From Lamellibrachia columna (lineage: Eukaryota > Annelida > Polychaeta > Sabellida > Siboglinidae), in assembly GCA_963662155.1 (NCBI GenBank), contig OY759270.1, positions 53,476,374-53,540,373 of the forward strand: a stretch of DNA of 64,000 bases, given 5' to 3'. This document shows, piece by piece, positions 1-11,110 of the stretch. A model generated the notes under the pieces. It was given only the letters and a program-made list of their open reading frames with translations. It did no database searches and was not told the origin of the DNA. The position numbers and the translations under genes are program-made. Position 1 is the first letter of the stretch. Each line of letters starts with the position of its first letter.

Positions 1-728
1 AGGAGGGAGGAGCCGATTTAAGGGAGGCGAAGTGAGGCTGTAAGCGGCTAAACAGATAGATTATAATTTATTTTGTGGGGGCACTTTTGTTTGGGGGGGG
101 GGGGCGGGGGAGACTAGAATGGGTGTACTAGTGTACCGTGGTTATTCCGGCACTGGTGGTAGGGAAGCGGGTAAGGGTGATATGCCGAGCTGTGTTCGTT
201 GGGGGTGGGTGGACGTGGCGGTGAAACTGGTGACGATGGAGACTTGCGGGGTGTCCTTTCACCTGTCCATGTGTCGGGCTGTGGTTGCTACAATTTCCGA
301 TCTCCCTTAGCCTTCTTTCGAAGGCGGGTCCGTGTGTTCCACTATTGGTCTTCGGCGAACAGTTGCCAGTTCACGGCTTCATTCGGAGAAACATAGAAAA
401 ACGAATTTACCTCAGCTGCCGTGGGAGACTAGAAGATGTTGACATTTTCAAGATTAAAAAAAGTGGTTTTGCGATTTTCAGGTTTTTGGGCTTTATTGAT
501 TATATGACTCATGGAATATTGATGTAAATAAACTTAATAAAGACAAAACGTTGCTTCGCTTGCAAATGTTCACGGTTTTTTTCTTGGGTGGGCCACACGT
601 ATAAACACATCAGAGCTCGTGCGTAATTGTGGTAAAATACATTTCGTGGCGCCACCAATGGAAACATTTGTTAAACTTCCTTGAAAAAACCTCCTTCCAT
701 GAAATGCCATGTGGGGGAGATCTCCCAT
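1..728. other. Left-edge region, no gene recognised
   Basis: I see no convincing coding exon here. There is a short poly-G run near 96-113, and short open frames without recognisable domains. An AATAAA-type signal occurs near 527-545, but no coding sequence leads into it. Confidence 0.4.
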
Positions 729-876
729 GCGTTGTGCGTGGTAATTGAAACCGCAGTAATAATTCATACATTCCAAGATGTCCGTTTCGGACATCTAATA
801 CATGTTGTTTTATTTGTGAAATGCTTCCTTGGAATGTATTAATTGTTACTGCGGTTTTAATTACCACGCACAACGC
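729..876. repeat. Inverted repeat with 49-bp arms (MITE-like hairpin)
   Basis: The left arm (729-777) and the reverse complement of the right arm (828-876) are almost identical over 49 bp; both begin GCGTTGTGCGTGGTAATT. The 50-bp spacer itself contains a small palindrome around GATGTCCG/CGGACATC at 777-797. This is the shape of a small foldback or MITE. I could not identify a target-site duplication. Confidence 0.6.
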
Positions 877-1246
877 CCGCTGAGAAATCAACACCACGTA
901 GCCTCCTGCTCTTAATATCGACATTTAGATTTAATGTCTGCGCTGTTTTGATCTGTACATGCCTGGATGTGGGACAATAAAACCGCCCAATACATCAACG
1001 GCCCGGACCGCCGAGGTCAGCGACACAGATCACTGAAGCAATTGCGCCACTTCAACGCAACGCGACGCACGACGTAATTAGGGCGTGATTACAACAAATC
1101 AACCGGGGATCGAAATGAACTACGCCAGTCGGCAGATGTGTCCACTAACGAGTTGACTAGTCTAAATTGCAAAGGTACACACGCGCAATTAATACAAGTA
1201 GCGCGGCGTCATTGTGGTGTGTGGAGGAGAGTGGAACGATATATCG
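877..1246. other. Unassigned, CpG-containing spacer
   Basis: No gene recognised. The stretch is moderately rich in CpG (for example around 1050-1075) and has no open frame with recognisable domains. Confidence 0.3.
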
Positions 1247-1345
1247 TGGGGCGCGGTAGCTCGGAGGTTAGAGTACTGTCACTCGGGAGGACCGGGGTTT
1301 GAGTTCACCTGCTGCCGTTTCAAAACTTTGGCAATTTCAGTCACT
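1247..1345 (+). mobile_element. tRNA-derived SINE head, partial
   Basis: The stretch starts GGGGCGCGGTAGCTCGG, which fits a tRNA A box, followed by a B-box-like GGTTTGAGTTCACC. It then continues with CTGCCGTTTC, which is also found after the tRNA head of the fuller copy at 22,015. The 3' part and tail of the family are missing or too diverged to see here. Confidence 0.55.
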
Positions 1346-1564
1346 CCACTTCGCATGAGACACTTAAAATAGGATGGAGGCTACGATAGTGACTGCAAGA
1401 TATACATACAACCGGGGTTGGTGCTGAGAGCCACGGCCGAGTATTTCTACATATCAGACTCGAAAATGAACGTGCGTCTGAATAACACTCGTGCGGAATT
1501 ACGACAATATGTTTATCGCAATAGATGTAACCTTTCGGTGCAGTCAATGTGTCATATATAATGT

Positions 1565-1565
1565 A

Positions 1566-1664
<99 letters not shown>

Positions 1665-1695
1665 TATATGCATACATACATACATATATATTATA

Positions 1696-1731
<36 letters not shown>

Positions 1732-1735
1732 TAAT
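1565..1735. repeat. (TA)n microsatellite with CA interruption
   Basis: There is a long TA run from about 1569 to 1651, a short ACAC/ATAC interlude, and a second TA run near 1700-1728. Confidence 0.95.
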
Positions 1736-1869
1736 TATTCCCATTTTTTTTACATAAACCTGAATATTTTTGTATTACAAATTAGAGAACCGTGGTCTAG
1801 GTAAGACACACACAATGTGCAATTATATTTGCAGAAACTTTAATATGTATTAATGGCGTATCTAGGATT

Positions 1870-2297
1870 TCACAAAGGGGGAGGCCAAAGGGGAGGCCAA
1901 AGGGGAGGCCAAAGGGGAGGCCAAAGCGGAGGCCAAAGGGGGAGGCCAAAGGGGAGGCCAAAGGGGGAGGCCAAAGGGGGAGGCCAAAGGGGAGGCCAAA
2001 GGGGAGGCCAAAGGGGGAGGCCAAAGGGGAGACCAAAGGGGGAGGCCAAAGGGGAGGCCTAATGGGGAGGCCAAAGGGAGAGGCCAAAGGGGAGGCCAAA
2101 GGGGGAGGCCAAAGGGGAGGCCAAAGGGGGAGGCCAAAGGGGAGGCCAAAGGGGGAGGCCAGAGGGGAGGCCTAATGGTGAGGCCAAAGGGAGAGGCCAA
2201 AGGGGGAGGCCAAAGGGGGAGGCTAAAGGGGAGGCCAAAGGGGGTGGCCAAAGGGGGAGGCCAAAGGGGAGGTCAAAAGGGGAGGCCAAAGGGGGGT
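1870..2297. repeat. G-rich minisatellite A (13-14 bp unit AGGCCAAAGGGG)
   Basis: There are about 32 imperfect copies of AGGCCAAAGGGGG with units of 12-14 bp. The + strand carries many runs of four or five G in close succession, so G-quadruplex formation is possible. The proteins it could encode (Gly/Gln/Arg/Lys repeats) are by-products of stop-free units. The array ends at GGGGGGTAAGC, exactly where the LINE-derived segment begins. Confidence 0.95.
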
Positions 2298-3190
2298 AAG
2301 CTTAGTTACCCGTTGATTTACCATGCTGGCGCAACATATTACATATGAAAAAAATGTTTAATGTAAGCTAAAGGGTGCGTAAGTGTTCAGGATATACAGG
2401 CAATCACTCGTCCCACACAGTCTGTGAGAGGTCTATGCGAGACTACAACATTGGCTCAATCTGAGCGAGCCACGAGATAACATGCGTAGGCAAATTAGTT
2501 TACCGATGTCATATTCCATAACAGTATATCTTATTGCTCAACCAGATACCTCATTGTTCTGGCATGATATTTGGGTGCGATGTGGTAGGCGGATATCATG
2601 AGGCGTACTCGAGCCAGGTATCACTACACTGTGAGATATGTAATAAAGGAAGAAACAAGGATAAAAATCAATAGAATGGCTGTAGCTGTCAGTGAAGGTA
2701 ATGATCGTAACCTATGGGAAAAGGTGCATAGTTTAAAAAAATCTTGTAATTTTCTGTAAAATTTTATTGATGATCATATAGCTTGAGAAGATATTGCTAA
2801 CTTGTTTCTTTTCCTCAAAGTTTTAACAGTTGTACAATTATGTCGAATTTGATGAAGATGGTATGCACATATTAAAAAGTAAAGTTGACAATCTTGTTAT
2901 TAATATGTGTATGCATGAAAATGATGATAATGACGATGGTCACAACTGCTATCAGCAGCAAGGTATTGATATTGATGACCTTAAGAAATGTGTAAATTGC
3001 ATGAAGATTGGGAGAAAAGAAGAAACTGGTATATTTTCTAACCATATTACACATGGTACCGTCTTTTCTTCATTGGCATGCTTATTCATGATGTGTCCCC
3101 AAGTGAATTACTGATAGGTACCATGGTGCCACTTCAAAAAGATAAAAGAAAGGTGCATCACAGCACTGATAACTACAGGGCGTTGACCTT
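2298..3190 (+). pseudogene. Non-LTR retrotransposon 5' segment, copy 1
   Basis: This is the 5' segment of a LINE (jockey-superfamily or CR1/L2-like reverse transcriptase judging from the downstream part). The frame at 2830-3114 and a shifted frame from about 3108 to 3188 give typical linker and early-RT text: a cysteine-bearing piece ending in SNHITHGT, then VPLQKDKRK and STDNYRAL. A frameshift separates them, so the copy is dead. At GCGTTGACCTTAGG the LINE stops abruptly and minisatellite B begins. The segment is nearly identical to 3553-4445, at an offset of 1255 bp. Confidence 0.8.
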
Positions 3191-3552
3191 AGGGGGTGGC
3201 CAAAGGGGAGGCCAAAGGGAGAGGCCAAAGGGGAGGCCAAAGGGAGAGGCCAAAGGGGGTGGCCAAAGGGGAGGCCAAAGGGGGTGGCCAAAGGGGAGGC
3301 CAAATGGAGAGGCCAAAGGGGAGGCCAAAGGGGGAGGCCAAAGGGGGAGGCCAAAGGGGGTGGCCAAAGGGGAGGCCAAATGGAGAGGCCAAAGGGGAGG
3401 CAAAAGGGGGAGGCCAAAGGGGGAGGCCAAAGGGGAGGCCAAAGGGGGAGGCCAAAGGGAGAGGCCAAAGCGGGAGGCCAAAGGGGAGGGCAAAGGGGGT
3501 GGCCAAAGGGGGAGGCCAAAGGGGAGGTCAAAAGGGGAGGCCAAAGGGGGGT
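3191..3552. repeat. G-rich minisatellite B, same family as A
   Basis: This array has the same AGGCCAAAGGGGG units as 1870-2297, with more GGTGGCC and AAATGGAG variants. It ends in the same GGTCAAAAGGGGAGGCC then GGGGGGTAAGC junction as array A. It interrupts the LINE after GCGTTGACCTTAGG, so arrays A and B form the ends of a duplicated unit. Confidence 0.95.
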
Positions 3553-5930
3553 AAGCTTAGTTACCCGTTGATTTACCATGCTGGCGCAACATATTACATA
3601 TGAAAAAAATGTTTAATGTAAGCTAAAGGGTGCGTAAGTGTTCAGGATATACAGGCAATCACTCGTCCCACATAGTCTGTGAGAGGTCTATGCGAGACTA
3701 CAACATTGGCTCAATCTGAGCGAGCCACGAGATAACATGCGTAGGCAAATTAGTTTACCGATGTCATATTCCATAACAGTATATCTTATTGCTCAACCAG
3801 ATACCTCCTTGTTCTGGCATGATATTTGGGTGCGATGTGGTAGGCGGATATCATGAGGCGTACTCGAGCCAGGTATCACTACACTGTGAGATATGTAATA
3901 AAGGAAGAAACAAGGATAAAAATCAATAGAATGGCTGTAGCTGTCAGTGAAGGTAATGATCGTAACCTATGGAAAAAGGTGCATAGTTTAAAAAAATCTT
4001 GTAATTTTCTGTAAAATTTTATTGATGATCATATAGCTTGAGAAGATATTGCTAACTTGTTTCTTTTCCTCAAAGTTTTAACAGTTGTACAATTATGTCG
4101 AATTTGATGAAGATGGTATGCACATATTAAAAAGTAAAGTTGACAATCTTGTTATTAATATGTGTATGCATGAAAATGATGATAATGACGATGGTCACAA
4201 CTGCTATCAGCAGCAAGGTATTGATATTGATGACCTTAAGAAATGTGTAAATTGCATGAAGATTGGGAGAAAAGAAGAAACTGGTATATTTTCTAACCAT
4301 ATTACACATGGTACCGTCTTTTCTTCATTGGCATGCTTATTCATGATGTGTCCCCAAGTGAGTTACTGATAGGTACCATGGTGTCACTTCAAAAAGATAA
4401 AAGAAAGGTGCATCACAGCACTGATAACTACAGGGCGTTGACCTTAGGCAGCATCATTGGCAAGCTTTATGATGCCAGTATATTCAAACAACAAACTAGA
4501 GTTTTTGGTACATCAGATTTGTAATTTGGGTTTAAAGATGGCTTATCCACAACAATGTGTACATTTATAGTAAACGAAACCATTTCATATTACATAACTA
4601 ATGGTAGTTCTGTTCATGTTGTATTACTTGATGCCTCCAAAGCTTTCAGCAGTGCGAATTATTGTTTGCTGTTTTAAAAACTAATTGACAAGGTTATGTG
4701 CCCATTAGTTGTAAGACTTTTACTGCGCATGTATACACACCAGAAACTACAGGTTAGATGGAATTATGTAAAACCGATTCAATGTGAAGAATGGGGTTTG
4801 CCAAGGAGGTGTTATGTCTCCACTGTCTTCTATTTGGAGTATACATGGATGGGCTGTTGGGTGAATTAAAAGACCTTCGTATTGGCTGTTATACTTGGCA
4901 ACATTTCTGAGGAGCTGCAGGATATGCAGATGACATTATACTACTGTGTCCTACTAATTCTGGGTTGAGGAAAATGATTGGTGTGTTAAAATATGCCAAA
5001 CTACATGATGTGTTGTTTAATGTGTCAAAAAGCAAACTATTGGTGTACAACAAGAAGGATGCTGATCCGCATTTTGAAATAAATGTTTCTATATATGAAA
5101 ACACTTTACATCTGGGAAATGTAAAGCCCAAACAATCAGTAGGAAATGTAAAGCCCAAACAATCAGCAGGAAATGTAAAGCCCAAACAATCAGTAGGAAA
5201 TGTAAAGTCCAAACAATCAGCAGGAAATGTAAAGCCCAAACAATCAGTAGGAAATGTAAAGCCCAAACAATCAGCAGGAAATGTAAAGCCCAAACAATCA
5301 GCAGGAAATGTAAAGCCCAAACAATCAGCAGGAAATGTAAAGCCCAAACAATCAGTAGGAAATGTAAAGCCCAAACAATCAGCAGGAAATGTAAAGCCCA
5401 AACAATCAGCAGGAAATGGTGTTTGATGGTATCAAGACATTTAATTGAGGTGTAAATAGATTTATGTCTGAGTTTGGTTCACTTCAAACTGTCGTCAAAA
5501 GCAAATTGTTTCATCAGTATTGTTGTGCATTGTACGGACCTCAACTATGACCACTGTGGCATGACAGTGTTAACATGATGTGCATACAGTGGCGTGATGC
5601 TTTGCACAAGGTATGGAAGCTGCCATATGGTTCGCACTGATATTTAATACCATTAATTGCTGAATGTATACCTTTAGATGTTGCTTTGGTCTTTATGTTT
5701 ATAGTTTTACAGAAAACTATCTTTGTCATACAACATGTTTGTTAATTATATAGCAAATATAATGACATTTTCTTATAGGTCCATTGTGGGCCAGAATGTA
5801 AGACACATTATGTCCAAATATATCATGACACACCATGAACTATTGTATATGCCTATGAGTGCTATTATGTATAAAATGTACAGAAAATGTGGAATATCAA
5901 TGTAAATGCTACATACTATGACAACAAATA
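3553..5930 (+). pseudogene. Non-LTR retrotransposon (CR1/L2-like RT), copy 2, decayed
   Basis: This repeats 2298-3190 and then continues into the reverse transcriptase. Recognisable pieces in order are STDNYRALTLGSIIGKLYD, FGFKDGLSTTMCTF, HVVLLDASKAF, a GVMSPL-like stretch broken at about 4800, and YADDIILL encoded near 4920-4945. The C-terminal domain (for example KAPMWRDAL-like text near 5585-5640) runs to about 5900. In-frame stops and frameshifts occur throughout. A 27-bp minisatellite (5118-5418) has expanded in the middle of the ORF. The element is dead; the clade call rests on motif resemblance only. Confidence 0.75.
5118..5418 (+). repeat. 27-bp minisatellite inside the LINE ORF
   Basis: There are about 11 copies of a 27-bp unit that translate in the LINE frame as GNVKPKQSA or GNVKPKQSV. 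The unit length is a multiple of three, so the expansion keeps the frame. Copies differ mostly at one alternating A/V codon (GCA versus GTA). Confidence 0.95.
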
Positions 5931-6026
5931 TGATAATTGGTGGAAACGAAAGATTGTAACAATGACGCTGTCATAATTAAGGAAGAATGTAATGCTGTGA
6001 TTTTATATCTAAGCACAATATAATTT

Positions 6027-7329
<1,303 letters not shown>

Positions 7330-7330
<1 letters not shown>

Positions 7331-7450
7331 TACGTACCAATTATGATTGGCCAATGTTGTGGCGGGGCAGCGTCGTCCACCGTTAGATTACTGCAGACTG
7401 ACCACAGCAATCATGTTGATTGGCGAACTCTGGCGACTTGACTTGGTATT
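7330..7450. repeat. Dispersed GACTTG-family flank, copy
   Basis: The sequence around ATGATTGGCCAATGTTGTGG then ATTACTGCAGACTGACCACA ends in GGCGACTTGACTTGG. It closely matches 24,955-25,075, which also runs into a GACTTGACTTG array. This is an unclassified dispersed repeat. Confidence 0.55.
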
Positions 7451-7789
7451 CAGAATGACAAGCACCGTGTGGACTGGTGTACTGGTCACCAGGCTTTTTA
7501 GACGAGGGATCTCGGAGCAGCATCGGGCCCCAGAGGTGCAGTTGGCATGACCCACATGACCCGTCTGAGTGTGGACACGCTCTGTCGCTGTCATTAACCC
7601 ATGTCCCAGCTTTGGGTAAACAGTCACGCTTGGAGAGGAGTACCACCAAGCGGATCTTTCAGAAATGCCATGAACACACAACAACATGCCGGATCGGTCG
7701 GGACCCAGATCAACAACGACCGCGCCCTCCACTGGCACGCTCCATGGTGGAGGTGATAAATGTTCTACTGGAGTAAGATCAAGATCAAG

Positions 7790-9790
7790 GGCAGGCATCA
7801 GGCTACACCATATAGGCTTGCGGAACAGTAAAAGAATTAACTCATGAACTACCCAGATATCAGTGGGGTATTCTTGGACTGGCTGAAGTCAGATGGACAG
7901 ATTCTGGAGATACAACAACAGAGGAAGGACACAAACCGTGGCACAGCGGAGAGGAATCCAAACACCAACATGAGGTTGCATTCCTTGTGAACAAGAATAT
8001 AGCAAATGCTGTCATCAGCTGTACACCAATCTCCAGCAGGCTGAGTTCCATATGAAACTCAGCTAAACATCAAAACACCAAAATTATCCAAGAATCTGTT
8101 CCAGCATTAGACTACGACGACGATTTGATCGAAGCCTTCTATGAAGGGCTGGAAAACACCATCAAGAAAGCTCCAAGGAAAGACTTCCTCATCGTGCAAG
8201 GAGACTGGAATGTAAAAATTGGTCCAGATGCATATGAACAATGGGCTGGAACTGTAGGCCGCTTTGGCACAGGAGAAACCAATGATAGAGGACTACGACT
8301 TCCTGAATTCGCAAGTAAAGACAAGAACGGCTCCCTGCTAACTGATAACGCGACTGTTCTTACACGATGGACTGAATATTGCCAAGAGCTCTACACATAC
8401 GAACTGAAACCAGATACCAGCATACTGGAAAACAAAACGTTGATAAAAAACAGACAACATTGAAGTGATGAAAGAAGAAGTAGAGGAGGCTTCGCCCACA
8501 CTGGAAGGGGGCATCACCCGGCGCCGATAACAGCAGAACTACTCAAACACGGCGGCCCTGAAACGGTAACAGTCTACACTATGCCAGACGAAAGGAATGG
8601 CCCAGAGAATAGACTCAATCCATGATCATTCCACTCCCCAAAAAAGGAAATCTTAAACTATGCAAAAACTACAGAACCATCAGCCTCACCAGTCACCCAA
8701 ACAAGATCATACTACGAGTAATCTTGAACAGACTCAAAGGAAAAGCAGAAGAAATACTGGCTGAAGAACAGACAGGATTTAGGGTCGGTACAAGCACCAC
8801 TGAACAGATCTTCAATGTAAGATTGAGTATAGAAAAACACCTGCTTCACCAAAAAGACCTGATCCACAATTTTATTGACTTTAAGAAAGCGTTTGACCGT
8901 ATCTGACACGAAGGCTTGTGGCAAGTCACGTGAAACTACAACTTCGACGAAGATGTTATACAATTCATACAGGCACTGTATGCTAACTCAAACAGTGCTG
9001 TTCTTCTAAATAACCAACTTGGAGACATTTTCAAGACAACTGTAGGAGATCGTCAGGGGTGCGCACTCTCGCCTGTTCTCTTCAACATATTCCTCGAGAA
9101 CATCATGTAGGAGACCCTTCAAGACGTGAACACCACCATATCTATTGGTGGAAGGCCAATTTGTAATCTTTGTTTTGCGGACAATATTGATCTCATGGAA
9201 TGTAGCGAGAATGAACTCCAGGACCTCACTACCAAACTGGAAGAAAAGGCAAGAGCTTGTGGGAGGGAAGTCAGCTCCGAGAAAAGCAAAGTACTTGTCA
9301 ACAGTACCAACCAGAACACCCCCATTAACATCATGATGACCGGCCAGAACCTTGAGGAAGTACTCTTTCAAATAACTTGGGTCCACCTTAAGCAAAGATG
9401 GCACCTCAACAAAGGAAATCAAAATAAGGATTGCATTGGACATGTTTGCTATGTCAAGACTTAACACCATCTGGAAGAGCAGAGACATCAGCTTCAACAC
9501 CAAGCTTAAACTCTACAGAGCACTTGCTGTATCCATCCTCCTCTACGGATGCGAGAGCTGGACTCTGACAGCGGAGACAGAGAGACGCGTACAAACATTT
9601 GCAACGAAATGCTTCAGGAGACTCCTCCGAATTTCGTAGACCGAACACAAGACAAACGAATATGTGAGACAACAAGTAGATTCCCTGGCAGGAAAGCCAG
9701 AGTCCTTGTTGGCAACAGTAAAACGACGCAAGCTCTCCTGGTTTGGCCACATCACTCGACACAACACCATTGCAAAAACCACCATGCAAG
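7790..9790 (+). pseudogene. RTE-like LINE (endonuclease plus reverse transcriptase), decayed
   Basis: Endonuclease pieces appear first: WGILGLAEVRW near 7862-7900, then DFLIVQGDWNVKIGPDAYEQ and GRFGTGETNDRG at 8183-8295. The text then jumps to a linker (WTEYCQELYTYELKPDTS at 8370-8420), which implies an internal deletion of the endonuclease C-terminal part. RT pieces follow: IPLPKKGNLKLCKNYRTISL, EEQTGFRVG, HNFIDFKKAFDRI and VGDRQGCALSPVLFNIFLE up to 9110. An FADNIDLM box (normally FADDI) is at 9173-9197, and LYGCESWTLTAETERRV with KRRKLSWFGHITRH at 9540-9760. Multiple stops and frameshifts make it inactive. The 3' end is overgrown by short tandem repeats. Confidence 0.85.
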
Positions 9791-10062
9791 TCACCCTGGA
9801 GGACAAGAGAAGGCACCCTGGAGGGCAAGAGAAGGCACCCTGGAGGGCAAGAAAAGGCACCCTGGAGGGAGAAACTAGCTGGACAACATACAACAATGGA
9901 CACATCAAGACCTACCGACTTGCTGAAGGAATGAAGGAAGGAAGGAAGGGACGAAGGAAGGAAGGAAGGGATGAAGGGATGAAGGAAGGGATGAAGGGAC
10001 GAAGGAAGGAAGGAAGGAAGGAAGGAAGGGACGAAGGAAGGAAGGAAGGAAGTAAGAAGGGA
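9790..10062. repeat. Short tandem repeats at LINE 3' end
   Basis: About four copies of a unit around CACCCTGGAGGGCAAGAGAA (9797-9870) are followed, after a short LINE remnant, by GGAAGGAAGGGATGAAGG repeats (9930-10,056). Confidence 0.9.
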
Positions 10063-10186
10063 CTAAACGTCTAAATAGCTATTATTAACACTCATAAATA
10101 AATACGATGGACTCGTTGGATGGCATAAATCGGTGTCGATGGACACCCAAAAGTCGTTATTTAAAAAATACTCTAAAAATGTGGTT

Positions 10187-10475
10187 TCAGACTTGACTTG
10201 ACTTGGAGGTCGTTGACTGGAGACTTGACTTGGAGGTCGTTGACTGGAGACTTGACTTGACTTGGAGGTCGTTGACTGGAGACTTGACTTGGAGGTCGTT
10301 GACTGGAGACTTGACTTGACTTGACTTGGAGGTCGTTGACTGGAGACTTGACTTGGAGGTCGTTGACTGGAGACTTGACTTGGAGGTCGTTGACTGGAGA
10401 CTTGACTTGACTTGGAGGTCGTTGACTGGAGACTTGACTTGGAGGTCGTTGACTGGAGACTTGACTTGACTAACC
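10187..10475. repeat. GACTTGACTTG minisatellite
   Basis: Units of 22 and 27 bp alternate irregularly. They differ by one extra GACTT, and each contains GGAGGTCGTTGACTGGA. Related GACTTG-rich stretches occur at 20,800-21,115, 24,870-25,170 and 32,060-32,170, so this belongs to a dispersed family. Confidence 0.9.
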
Positions 10476-10739
10476 AGTTTGTGACTTGCCAGCTAGTCTG
10501 ACAATGTGCAAACTGCTATAGTCGTGAGAGGAAGAAGACACAGGTATTACTAGCATTACGAATGTTTGGAAATAGTTGGCTTATAGGAGATCGGTCGTGT
10601 GTTTAGAACTTTCAAATATACTTTGCAACTATCTTTGTTGTTTATAACAGACGTTGTAAAAGTTATCCAAGATGCCAACCGTAAAGGGCTACACCGTAAA
10701 AGAGCACGAGGCGAATAAAAAAACTAAACCTGGCTTCAA

Positions 10740-11043
10740 TCCCTGTCTAACGACGTCATAGCCACCGTTGTTCGTCAGCTGTTCAACAGGCCACAATTTC
10801 GTGCTCCAATAAAGATCATCACTCGGCTAGCCGCAAAACAGCCTCGCCTGCCCCGCGAGAGGACTTCCCGCCAATTGAAACGTCGCGTCAGCTACGACTG
10901 TCTCTCCGTGACAGAGACGCCCACCGTTCTCTTGCGTATGAGTGACGTCGCGCAGCCAATAAGTGCGGGAAGGAGCCGGTAAGCAGACGACACATGCTGC
11001 GCGAGTGTCGTCTGCGGAACAAGTCGCACGCAGTTCCGGCAAC
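10740..11043 (+). promoter_or_regulatory. Putative promoter and 5' UTR of the neurotrophin gene
   Basis: This CpG-rich segment lies just upstream of the proposed first coding exon. It contains a CRE-like TGACGTCG at 10,943-10,950 followed closely by CCAAT at 10,956-10,960, and a GACGTCA on the same strand at about 10,754-10,760. No clear TATA box is seen. An out-of-frame upstream ATG at 10,994 overlaps the main start and could reduce translation. The promoter role is inferred from position and composition only. Confidence 0.4.
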
Positions 11044-11110
11044 ATGCACATCGATCTGGCGTTTCCCGGGCTCGCGTTCGTCGCTATCGTCTGCCACATC
11101 TGGAGAACGG
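11044..11110 (+). CDS. NT: Neurotrophin exon 1 (signal peptide), tentative
   Basis: ATG at 11,044 begins a hydrophobic stretch ([20 protein letters not shown]) fit for a signal peptide. The exon ends ACG-G before GTAAGT at 11,111, a strong donor. It leaves one nucleotide (phase 1), which is completed by GT at the start of exon 2 to give glycine. The CpG-rich setting supports a gene start. No other exon with the required phase was obvious nearby, but the link spans 18 kb. Confidence 0.5.

Noticed and set aside
1853..3603. Gly/Arg/Lys/Gln-rich and Pro/Leu-rich frames on both strands
   Set aside because: Translation of the G-rich minisatellite only.
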